DNA from: Nocardioides sp. Kera G14
GTDB taxonomy: Bacteria > Actinomycetota > Actinomycetes > Propionibacteriales > Nocardioidaceae
Assembly: GCF_020715565.1 (NCBI RefSeq)
Contig: NZ_CP085839.1
Location: forward strand, 2,976,001-3,040,000
Length of the DNA: 64,000 nucleotides
Reading direction: 5' to 3'
In this document: in pieces, positions 50,451 to 57,337 of the stretch
How the letters are laid out: every line of letters starts with the position of its first letter
Numbering within the stretch: the stretch's first letter is position 1
Made by a program: the position numbers and the translations under genes
The notes under the pieces: model-generated
The model's database searches: none
What the model was told of the DNA's origin: nothing
What the model saw: only the letters and a program-made list of their open reading frames with translations

Positions 50451-51236
50451 TCATCGGGCGACGGGCACCGTCAGGGGCGATGGCGCGACACCGGTCGTCG
50501 TGTCGACCGTGTAGGTCACCCGGGTCGCCCCGGCCGGCAGCGTGCCGGAGATCGGCACATTGCGCGTCGCCTGCTCGCTCATCCGGAACGACCCCTCTCC
50601 GATCGGCACGTCGCCGCTCGGCGTTGTGGCCACCGCTGTGATCGTCCCGACGCATCCACCCCTGCCGACACCGCACGCCAGCCCGTCGGAGAGTGTGCCG
50701 TCGGCGGCGGGAGTGGCCGTCGTCGTGGTGATGGCGACGGCCGACGGAAAGCTCACCCCCGTCGGCGTGTCTGGTGACTTCGGGTCGAGGCAGGCGTCGA
50801 ACTCGTACGCCGGGTTGCTGACCGTGCGGCCCCGGCGGTCGGTGATCGTCTGGTACCCGACCAGCGTCGAGGGCGAGCCCACCGTGTAGCAGCCGTTGCT
50901 GTGCAGGGTGATCTCGAACTTTCCGTAGCCGGTCGACGGCATCGGGACGTTGGGGTCGCTCCACGACATCAGACAGTTCCAACTCGTGCCCGGCCCGCTC
51001 TGCGTGACACCGGGCCCCTTGTCACACATGGCCTTCGGTGCGGCCGACGCCGCAGTGACGCCCTCATGGCCGAGGATCGCCGCCTGCTGGGCGTAGACGT
51101 TGGCGAAGGATGCGGTGACCGAGCGCTCGAGGCGAGCCTGCGTGAGCGGACTCCCGCTCGAGGTGGCGACAGCGACGCCGCCGAGGCCCACGGCCACCAG
51201 GACGGAGAGGAGAAGGGTCAGGATGATTCGTCGCAT
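50451..51236 (-). CDS. Secreted cysteine-containing protein of unknown function
   Basis: 261-aa exported protein. A signal peptide (RRIILTLLLSVLVAVGLGG, cleavage near VAVATSSG) precedes a mature part with six cysteines (MCDKG, WNCLM, NGCYT, DACLD, ACGVG, GGCVG), which could form three disulfides. The C-terminal third is a beta-rich Thr/Pro/Val stretch ending PSPLTVPVAR. No family recognised. The ATG lies 1 nt after the permease stop of the ABC genes, so it is the third cistron of that operon. It may be cargo, a scavenging protein or a sensor accessory for the ABC/two-component module (inference). A 17-residue upstream extension was rejected. Confidence 0.75.
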   Translation of the reverse strand: MRRIILTLLLSVLVAVGLGGVAVATSSGSPLTQARLERSVTASFANVYAQQAAILGHEGVTAASAAPKAMCDKGPGVTQSGPGTSWNCLMSWSDPNVPMPSTGYGKFEITLHSNGCYTVGSPSTLVGYQTITDRRGRTVSNPAYEFDACLDPKSPDTPTGVSFPSAVAITTTTATPAADGTLSDGLACGVGRGGCVGTITAVATTPSGDVPIGEGSFRMSEQATRNVPISGTLPAGATRVTYTVDTTTGVAPSPLTVPVAR

Positions 51237-51237
51237 G

Positions 51238-52041
51238 TCAGCCTCCTGTGATGTCGCGACGGCGAAGGATGGACCAGGCCAGACCAAGTGAGGCCGCGGT
51301 CCAGGCTGTGCAGGTGATCAGCCCGGTGACGAAGGGTCCGAGGAAGGAGGGGGAGGCGAAGAGCCCGTGCCACGCTTCGAAGGCGGTGGTGGGGAGGTAG
51401 GGCCGGAGCGCCTCGGCTCCGCCCATGGCGCCGACCAGCTGCATCACCATGCCGAGGACGACCGGTGTCGCGACGCCGACGGCGACATTGCGCGACCACA
51501 CCGAGAGCAGCACTGCGAGCGAGGTGAAGGCGATGACCGGCGGAATGGCAGTGAGCCATGCGAGTGCGGCGAAACGCCACGCATGTGCAGCGGGGATGAG
51601 TTGACCGGTCAGGCCGATCAGGGCGCCGCGACCGCCCACCAGTGCCGACGCGACGATCGTCGAGATCCCTAGAACGATGAGTACGAGAACACCGAACCCC
51701 AGTGCAGCAAGGGTCTTCGCGATGAAGATCGACGAGCGGCTGACCGAGCGGGTGAGGATCGTCTTCCACGTCCCGTGGTGGTCCTCGCTGGCGAAGATGT
51801 CCCCCGCGACGATCGACGTCAGCAGCGGCAGGATCCATTGGGCGGCGAACGCCAGAACCAGGAGGCCGAGTGCGAAGCCGTTGGTCGTCGCGTAGCGGCC
51901 GAAGAGCGTGTCCTTGGGCGGGTTGCCCTGGGCATGGATCGCGAACGCGATCGGGATGGGCGCGACCAGCGCACTGATCAGCAGCACGCGCGTGCGGACT
52001 TGGGCACGGAGCTTGAGCAGCTCGAAGCCGAGGGTCCTCAT
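51238..52041 (-). CDS. ABC-2 type exporter permease
   Basis: 267-aa permease with six predicted helices of the ABC-2/bacitracin-lantibiotic type: FELLKLRAQVRTRVLLISAL at the N-terminus, ILPLLTSIVAGDIFASEDHH, SRSSIFIAKTLAALGFGVLV and VWSRNVAVGVATPVVLGMVM. No extracellular domain is present. It pairs with the ATPase encoded upstream (4-nt overlap) to form an exporter, probably for a hydrophobic peptide or antibiotic. Substrate unknown. The next gene encodes a secreted protein. Confidence 0.87.
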   Translation of the reverse strand: MRTLGFELLKLRAQVRTRVLLISALVAPIPIAFAIHAQGNPPKDTLFGRYATTNGFALGLLVLAFAAQWILPLLTSIVAGDIFASEDHHGTWKTILTRSVSRSSIFIAKTLAALGFGVLVLIVLGISTIVASALVGGRGALIGLTGQLIPAAHAWRFAALAWLTAIPPVIAFTSLAVLLSVWSRNVAVGVATPVVLGMVMQLVGAMGGAEALRPYLPTTAFEAWHGLFASPSFLGPFVTGLITCTAWTAASLGLAWSILRRRDITGG

Positions 52042-52985
52042 GCCGCAGCTCCCTCATTCTCGGGCAGGCCCGAGTCGGTCAGCAGGAAGAAGAGCGACTC
52101 GAGCGGCGTCTGGGTGGGCGTGAGCTGACGCAGCCCGATCCCCGCCTGCACCAGCGCGCCGACGTACGCCGCCACCGGCTCCTCCGCGCCTACGACATGG
52201 AGCTGGCCAGACTCGTCGAGGTCCACGACGAGGCCCGGCCGCCCCGCGGCGACGGACAGGGCCTGCAGGTTGGAGGTGGTGTCGAGCACGTGCCCGGGGT
52301 CGGGAGCCATCGCCCGTAGGTCGGCGATCGAGCCGTGGAAGGCGACCGTGCCGCATTTCATGATCGTGACGTTGTCGCAGATCTCTTCGACCTCCTCCAT
52401 GTTGTGCGAGGAGAGCAGGACGGTGAGGCCGCTGGAGGCCAGGTCCTTCACCAGTGCACGCATATCGCGGATGCCGGCCGGGTCGAGACCGTTGGCCGGC
52501 TCGTCCAGCACAAGCAGTTTGGGCTCGCGCAGCAGCGACGCGGCCACGCCGAGGCGCTGCCGCATGCCGTAGGACCAGCCCCCGACCTTGCGGTCAGCAC
52601 GGTCAAGGAGGTCCACGGTGGACAGGACCTCGTCGATCAGGCCCGGGCGGGTGTTGCCGTCGAGCCGGGCCATACTCTCGAGGTTCTGGCGGCCGGTCAG
52701 GTAGGGGTAGAAGCGGGGCGCCTCGATGAAGCCCGCGACGCCGTCGAGCACGCCTGTGCCCTCGGTGGCCCACTCGCGACCGTGGACGCGAAGCGTGCCC
52801 GCATCGGGCCGGATGAGACCGAAGAGCATCCGGAGGAACGTGGTCTTCCCGGCGCCGTTCGGCCCGAGGATCCCGTAGACCTCTCCGGGCGACACCTGCA
52901 AGGAGACGCCGTCGACTGCGCGGACGTTGCCGAAGGACTTCACGAGCCGCTCCGCGTCCACCGCCAGGGGAATGGGTTCTGTCAT
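52038..52985 (-). CDS. ABC exporter ATP-binding protein
   Basis: 315-aa ABC ATPase of the CcmA/bacitracin-resistance type. Walker A GILGPNGAGKTTFLRMLFGL (about residues 38-57), signature GWSYGMRQRLGVAASLL, Walker B LLVLDEPANGLDPAG and the H-loop LLSSHNMEE are intact; an extra C-terminal regulatory region of about 85 residues follows, as usual in this subgroup. ATG 52985 was chosen over a much longer reading that crosses the hairpin and the divergent promoter region. First gene of the ABC-permease-secreted protein operon, divergent from the two-component system. Confidence 0.9.
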   Translation of the reverse strand: MTEPIPLAVDAERLVKSFGNVRAVDGVSLQVSPGEVYGILGPNGAGKTTFLRMLFGLIRPDAGTLRVHGREWATEGTGVLDGVAGFIEAPRFYPYLTGRQNLESMARLDGNTRPGLIDEVLSTVDLLDRADRKVGGWSYGMRQRLGVAASLLREPKLLVLDEPANGLDPAGIRDMRALVKDLASSGLTVLLSSHNMEEVEEICDNVTIMKCGTVAFHGSIADLRAMAPDPGHVLDTTSNLQALSVAAGRPGLVVDLDESGQLHVVGAEEPVAAYVGALVQAGIGLRQLTPTQTPLESLFFLLTDSGLPENEGAAA

Positions 52986-53065
52986 ACGGCGGAACGTAGT
53001 GACGCGCTGCTGACCGCAACCTGAATGACTGGACGACTGCAGCCGGAGAGGGAGCGGACATGGAA

Positions 53066-53099
53066 AGACCCCCTGCCGTCTCGGGTCAGCAGGGGGTCT
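53066..53099. other. Terminator-like hairpin between divergent operons
   Basis: Perfect 11-bp stem AGACCCCCTGC (53066-53076) with GCAGGGGGTCT (53089-53099), loop 12 nt. On the minus strand it is followed by TTTCC. It lies 81 nt upstream of the ABC ATPase ATG and 121 nt upstream of the response-regulator GTG. A simple end-of-gene terminator is not expected here, so leader attenuation, an orphan terminator or a small RNA 3' end are the options. Confidence 0.6.
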
Positions 53100-53180
53100 G
53101 ACGAGAACAGTAGACCTCGCCCACGCCGACGTCCCGCAACTTCGCCGATTTTTACTGAACTGTGGACGAATCACGGGTTT

Positions 53181-53198
53181 GGTCAGGCTGCGGTCAGG
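53181..53198 (+). promoter_or_regulatory. Direct repeats, possible response-regulator site
   Basis: GGTCAGG occurs at 53181-53187 and 53192-53198, an 11-bp period typical of OmpR/PhoB-class binding. The nonamer TGCGGTCAG (53189-53197) recurs on the minus strand at 53010-53018, upstream of the ABC operon. Both divergent units may therefore share a regulator. Confidence 0.45.
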
Positions 53199-53220
53199 TT
53201 CGAGCACGAGACTGGAGTCC

Positions 53221-53889
53221 GTGGCGCGCATCGGACTGTGTGAGGACGACCCTGCGATCAGGCGCGTCGTCGCCGAGGGGATGCGCCTCCACGGGCATGA
53301 GGTGGTCACGGCGTACGACGGCGGCGAAGCCGTCCGCCGCTTCTCCCACGACCTCACCCTGGACGCCCTGATCCTCGACATCGGACTGCCCGACGCGGAC
53401 GGCCGCGACGTCGCCCTGGCGCTGCGGAGCAACGGACAACCCGCGCCGATCCTCTTCCTCACCGCCCTTGGGCAGCTCCATGACCGGCTGGCGGGCTTCG
53501 CGGCGGGAGCCGACGACTACCTCGCTAAGCCGTTCTCCGTCGCCGAGCTCGTCGCCCGGGTCGAGGCGCTGACCCGGCGCCGCTCGGCCCAGCCTCCGAC
53601 GACGGCCGGCGACGAGCTCGTGCTCGACCCCGGTCGCCACGCGGTGCGCTGCGGCGAGCATGAGGTGAAGCTGACGCCCACGGAGTTCCGGATGCTGGCC
53701 GCCATCACGTCACGTCCCGGCGAGGTCGCACGCCGCCGCGCCGTCGTCGCCGCTGCCTGGCCAGATGGGGCGATCGTCGCCGAGAACACCATCGACGCCT
53801 ACGCCGCGCGGATCCGCCGCAAGCTGAAGGAGGTCGGCTCGCCACTGGAGCTCGCCACCGTGCGCGGTGTCGGTTTCGAGCTGAGATGA
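53221..53889 (+). CDS. OmpR/PhoB-family response regulator
   Basis: 222-aa two-component regulator. The receiver has acidic residues in CEDDP (8-10), phospho-acceptor Asp53 in LILDIGLPDADG, Thr81 and Lys103 in DDYLAKPFS. The winged-helix output domain has LTPTEFRMLAAITSRPGEVA and TIDAYAARIRRKLKEVG with GVGFELR at the end. GTG 53221 is preferred to an upstream start that would read through the direct repeats. Its stop overlaps the kinase ATG by 4 nt. Likely controls itself and the divergent ABC operon. Confidence 0.93.
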   Translation: MARIGLCEDDPAIRRVVAEGMRLHGHEVVTAYDGGEAVRRFSHDLTLDALILDIGLPDADGRDVALALRSNGQPAPILFLTALGQLHDRLAGFAAGADDYLAKPFSVAELVARVEALTRRRSAQPPTTAGDELVLDPGRHAVRCGEHEVKLTPTEFRMLAAITSRPGEVARRRAVVAAAWPDGAIVAENTIDAYAARIRRKLKEVGSPLELATVRGVGFELR

Positions 53890-54917
53890 GGAACTTCCGC
53901 ACCCGGCTGGTGCTGTCCACCGTCCTGCTGGTCGGTGCCGTCATGGTGGGCGTTGTCCTCGTCCTGCGGGTCGCGCTGGAGCTGACCGAGGGCGAGCAGC
54001 GCAAGTACGCCTCCGACCACGTCTTCTACACGATGCTCGTCATGGCGGCCGTGACTGTCGCCCTCGTCGGCGTCGTCGCATGGGTCACGACCCGACGCGT
54101 GCTCGACCCGGTGCGGCAGATGGCCGAGCGCGCCGAGGAGTGGTCGGCCCGCGACCTCGGCCATCGCTTCGCGCTCGGTGCGCCGGTCGACGAGTTCGCC
54201 CAACTGGGACAGACGCTCGACCACCTGCTGGACCGTGTCGCCCAGGCGATACGCGACGAACAACGGCTCACCTCCGAACTCGCCCACGAGCTGCGCACGC
54301 CCCTGACCGCGATCCAGGGCTCGGCCGAGATTGCGCTCTTCCGCCTCGGCGCCGACGCAGACCGCGAGCTGCGCGACGACCTCGCCGAGATCGCGACGGC
54401 GGCCGCCCGGATGTCCGACACCATCACCACCCTGCTCGAGCTGGCGCGCCGAGGCACCGTCGCCGGATCCAGCAGCCTGTACGAGGTCCCCCCGGCGCTC
54501 GAGGTGCTGGTGCCGCCGCACGTCCGGTTCAGCGCCGATCTCGCGGCTGGTCTGCCTCAGGTCGCAGCCCCGACGGAGCTGGTCGTTCGAGCCCTTGCTC
54601 CGCTCATCGACAACGCCGGCCGTCACGCCAGCAGCGCCGTGACACTGACCGCACGACGTACCGAAGGAGGGGTCGAGCTCGTCGTCCGTGATGACGGCGC
54701 CGGCGTACCGGCGGCCCTGCAGGCGACGCTCTTCGAGCCGGGCACCACGGCCGGTGAGGGCACCGGGCTGGGGCTCGGCATCAGCCGCCGCATCGCCCGC
54801 TCGCTCGGCGGTGACGTCACCCTCGCCCGTCACGGAGACGGCAACGGCCGAGAGACGGAGTTCGTCCTCCGCCTGCCCGTGTCCGGTCAGGCGGCGAGTT
54901 CGAGGTCGGCGTCGTAG
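53886..54917 (+). CDS. Sensor histidine kinase with very short extracellular loop
   Basis: 343-aa membrane kinase. TM1 (about residues 8-30) and TM2 (about 48-68) are separated by only some 17 residues, so there is no room for a ligand-binding domain; such intramembrane-sensing kinases often watch an ABC transporter. HAMP (VTTRRVLDPVRQMAERAEEW), H-box ELAHELRTPLTAIQG with His134, N-box APLIDNAGRHAS, and G boxes VRDDGAGVP and GTGLGLGISRRIA are complete. Co-translated with the regulator. The last 31 nt overlap the convergent HNH gene. Confidence 0.92.
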   Translation: MRNFRTRLVLSTVLLVGAVMVGVVLVLRVALELTEGEQRKYASDHVFYTMLVMAAVTVALVGVVAWVTTRRVLDPVRQMAERAEEWSARDLGHRFALGAPVDEFAQLGQTLDHLLDRVAQAIRDEQRLTSELAHELRTPLTAIQGSAEIALFRLGADADRELRDDLAEIATAAARMSDTITTLLELARRGTVAGSSSLYEVPPALEVLVPPHVRFSADLAAGLPQVAAPTELVVRALAPLIDNAGRHASSAVTLTARRTEGGVELVVRDDGAGVPAALQATLFEPGTTAGEGTGLGLGISRRIARSLGGDVTLARHGDGNGRETEFVLRLPVSGQAASSRSAS

Positions 54918-56182
54918 CCGATGACCAAGTGGGGCCGTCGCGGGATGGCGGGGCCGGTCGAGGCCGAGGGTCCGAGCAGTGGTGGTGGGTGGCTGGGCTG
55001 GTTGCCGATGACCTGTTTGGCCCAGTTGCACTGCCGGCAGTAGCCCTGGGCATTGACTGCTGAGGTCTGACCGCCTGAGGCCCAGTCGGTGATGTGGTCG
55101 ATGTGCGCGATGGTGGCACCGCAGCCGGGTGTTCGGCAGAGCTGGTCGCGGAGTCGGATGAACTGGGCCAGGGCCTTGGGGAAGAGCCTGGCCTTGGACT
55201 CCATCGCGACCAGCTCCCCGGTCTCAGGGGCGGTGAAGAGGCGACGGAGTTCGACCTTCTGCACATCGAGCACCGCGGTCTGGATCAGTCGCTTCGCCAG
55301 CGCGGTAGGGATGGGTCCGTGTCCGGCGAGCAGGGCGGGCTGGGTGTGGTCGCCGTCGAGGAGTGCCCTGTCGGTCATGAGGAGGCCGATGCTCACTGGG
55401 TGGGCCGGCTGCTCCAACGCCACCGTGGCGGGCGTGCCACTGCCAGCACCGGTGAGGCGGGCGATCAACGTGTCGACCATGACCTGGCTCCGGGTCGCAT
55501 CGACCCCCAGCGCGATCGCGGTGTCCGCAGCAGCACCAAGACTGTCCTTGACAGCCGCGAGCTGCTCGATGGGCATGAGTGCTTTGAGCCAACCCATCCC
55601 GTCGCCACGGTCGGTGGGCTGGATGGAGACGTGACGGTCGGCGACGGCCCTGTCCCGACGCCGTACGACCGCCTCCTCGTCGAGGGCGAGCGCGATGGCC
55701 TGGGCGCGGTGGGCGGTCTTGCGGTTGCCCAGCTCCTTCAACCCCGGTGTGGCGGCGAACCGCTGGTCGAACGCCGAGACATCGTGGCCTTCGAGGATGG
55801 AGGCTTCACGCGCGACCGACGTGGCCTGGTATTCCGACAGGTCACCGGCTGTGTAGCGGGCGAACGTCTGTGGCAGCGCCCGGAGCTGCTTCGCCAGGGC
55901 CGTCACGGTCCGGCCGTGGGCGGGTGAGATCCGACGCGAGCGAGCCACCAGCTCAGCGACGCCTTTGCCCTGCCGCTCGACGGGCACACCCTGCGCGGCA
56001 GCGCGTTCGCGCATCAATCGGTCGACTGCGAGAGCCAAGCGTGCTTGGCGGGCTTCGATCTGGTGCTTGAGGGTCTCGAGCTCGCCCAGTTCGGTGCAGA
56101 TGCTGTCCAGGTCGCCGTCGATCGGCCCGGCGATGGACATCCCGAAGCCGCGGATGTCGTCCGTGGTGGGGGTGTCTGCCAT
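54887..56182 (-). CDS. DUF222 / HNH endonuclease domain protein (13E12-type)
   Basis: 431-aa protein of the actinobacterial 13E12 repeat family. The N-terminal helical DUF222 part includes ALAVDRLMRERAAAQGVPVE and SPAHGRTVTALAKQLRALPQ. The C-terminal HNH motif is CRTPGCGATIAHIDHITDWA with GGQTSAVNAQGYCRQCNWAK (about residues 365-405), with all His, Asn and Cys ligands in place. It is probably a nuclease; these genes occur in many copies and biological roles are unclear. ATG 56182 has GGGAG 5 nt upstream; 20 further upstream codons were rejected. It overlaps the kinase gene by 31 nt tail-to-tail. Confidence 0.85.
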   Translation of the reverse strand: MADTPTTDDIRGFGMSIAGPIDGDLDSICTELGELETLKHQIEARQARLALAVDRLMRERAAAQGVPVERQGKGVAELVARSRRISPAHGRTVTALAKQLRALPQTFARYTAGDLSEYQATSVAREASILEGHDVSAFDQRFAATPGLKELGNRKTAHRAQAIALALDEEAVVRRRDRAVADRHVSIQPTDRGDGMGWLKALMPIEQLAAVKDSLGAAADTAIALGVDATRSQVMVDTLIARLTGAGSGTPATVALEQPAHPVSIGLLMTDRALLDGDHTQPALLAGHGPIPTALAKRLIQTAVLDVQKVELRRLFTAPETGELVAMESKARLFPKALAQFIRLRDQLCRTPGCGATIAHIDHITDWASGGQTSAVNAQGYCRQCNWAKQVIGNQPSHPPPLLGPSASTGPAIPRRPHLVIGYDADLELAA

Positions 56183-56340
56183 CGCTTCTCCCGAGGTCGG
56201 CGTGGTTGCTTGCGCTTTCGCCGATCCTATCAGCAAGGCCAAGAAGGCGCAACCGCTTTTGACTATTCGTCGTCGACTTTTGTCGAAACCCGAGCTAGAG
56301 GCGCCAGGGCTTGGCGGGTCTGGAGATCAGAGCGCCGACG

Positions 56341-56372
56341 TGGTCGGACTGCCGGAGGAATGCCTCCGACCA
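56341..56372. terminator. Alternative hairpins downstream of the COG4705 gene
   Basis: TGGTCGGA (56341-56348) pairs with TCCGACCA (56365-56372), or CGGAGG (56353-56358) pairs with CCTCCG (56363-56368); the two stems exclude each other. It is 64 nt past the stop at 56436, so it may terminate that minus-strand gene. The remaining 56183-56435 gap shows no gene. Confidence 0.4.
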
Positions 56373-56435
56373 TCCGGCGGCTTGCGGACGGAGCCGCGCA
56401 AGCGTCAGGCTTCGCAGGGCGCACCGCGACCCGCG

Positions 56436-57281
56436 TCAGTCCATCACCGCGTCGACAACGAACTCGTTCTCGTCCGGCTTCCCACCACCGTCGGCACCCT
56501 CGAGCCGATGCCGCGCGTGGGCACCCCCCTCGTCGGAGTGGGTAACACCGACGTACGCGACGAGCAGGGCGAAGACGAGCAGCCCGACCGCCGTCACGGG
56601 TCCGGTGCCGAACCCGAGGCCGTCGTGGTGATGCGAGCCCAGACCGTCGGCGACGCTCGCCCCGAGTGGGCGGGTCAAGGCGTAGGCGATCCAGAAGCAG
56701 ATCACGGCACGGACCTCTCCCCTGGTCCGGCGACGGCCCGCCGCCCAGATCGCGAGCGGGACGAGGATCAGGACGCCGAAGATCAACGCCGACGGCCAGA
56801 AGCCAAGGCCAAGGTTCTCGGCCGTCGTGTCGCCCAGTGCCGTGCCGAGCCCGAACGTGAGCAGGACCGTGCCCCAGTAGAACCGCTCGCGTCGCGGCGT
56901 CACGATCGAGTGCACCGAGAGAGTGCCTTCTGAGCGACGCCACCAGGTGAGCAGCCCCACCAACAGCACGGCGTAGATCACCGAGTCCACGTAGTACGGC
57001 GTCCCCAGCGCGACGTGCGGGCCGTCCGCGATCATCGTGCCGAAGACGGCGACCATGAGGACCGTCAGCCAGTACCTCACCGGGTGGTACGTCGACGACC
57101 GCAGCTGCCAGGCGAGCGCGAGGAAGAACCCGCCGACTCCGACGACGCCCGCCAGCACAAGGCTCTTGGTGCCCATGAAGTCCGAGGCTGTCTCGCCGAT
57201 GCCGGTGGTGAGCAGCTTGATGATCCAGAAGAGCGCGAAGATCTCGGGGACCTTCGGCGCTGCGAAATGACGAGTGGCCAT
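56436..57281 (-). CDS. COG4705-family membrane protein
   Basis: 281-aa uncharacterised membrane protein with about eight helices. The N-terminal signature KVPEIFALFWIIKLLTTGIG (about residues 9-28) followed by ETASDFMG is diagnostic of the family; a repeat of it occurs at FGLGTALGDTTAENLGLGF. Conserved Glu and Asp in membrane helices suggest transport of cations or metals, but nothing is established. The His/Asp-rich loop GLGSHHHDGLGFG could bind metal. ATG 57281 has TAGCGT 7 nt upstream. Confidence 0.82.
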   Translation of the reverse strand: MATRHFAAPKVPEIFALFWIIKLLTTGIGETASDFMGTKSLVLAGVVGVGGFFLALAWQLRSSTYHPVRYWLTVLMVAVFGTMIADGPHVALGTPYYVDSVIYAVLLVGLLTWWRRSEGTLSVHSIVTPRRERFYWGTVLLTFGLGTALGDTTAENLGLGFWPSALIFGVLILVPLAIWAAGRRRTRGEVRAVICFWIAYALTRPLGASVADGLGSHHHDGLGFGTGPVTAVGLLVFALLVAYVGVTHSDEGGAHARHRLEGADGGGKPDENEFVVDAVMD

Positions 57282-57288
57282 GCGCCGG

Positions 57289-57294
57289 ACGCTA
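57289..57294 (-). promoter_or_regulatory. Leaderless -10 element of the COG4705 gene
   Basis: Minus-strand TAGCGT ends 7 nt before ATG 57281. Confidence 0.5.
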
Positions 57295-57315
57295 GGTCCG
57301 GTCACATGGCCACTA

Positions 57316-57330
57316 CCTGACTACGTCAGG
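57316..57330 (-). terminator. Small hairpin after pckG
   Basis: CCTGAC, loop TAC, GTCAGG, 7 nt past the pckG stop. Only 6 bp with a 3-nt loop and no U-tract, so weak. Confidence 0.35.
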
Positions 57331-57337
57331 GCGAGGT

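Noticed and set aside
52986..53462. N-terminal extension of the ABC ATPase
   Set aside because: It would cross the divergent intergenic hairpin and antisense the response regulator; MTEPIPLAV at 52985 gives a normal ABC start.
54887..56182. HNH protein as part of a toxin or mobile system
   Set aside because: The DUF222/HNH family is common and multi-copy in actinobacterial chromosomes; no immunity gene, intein or secretion domain is seen here.
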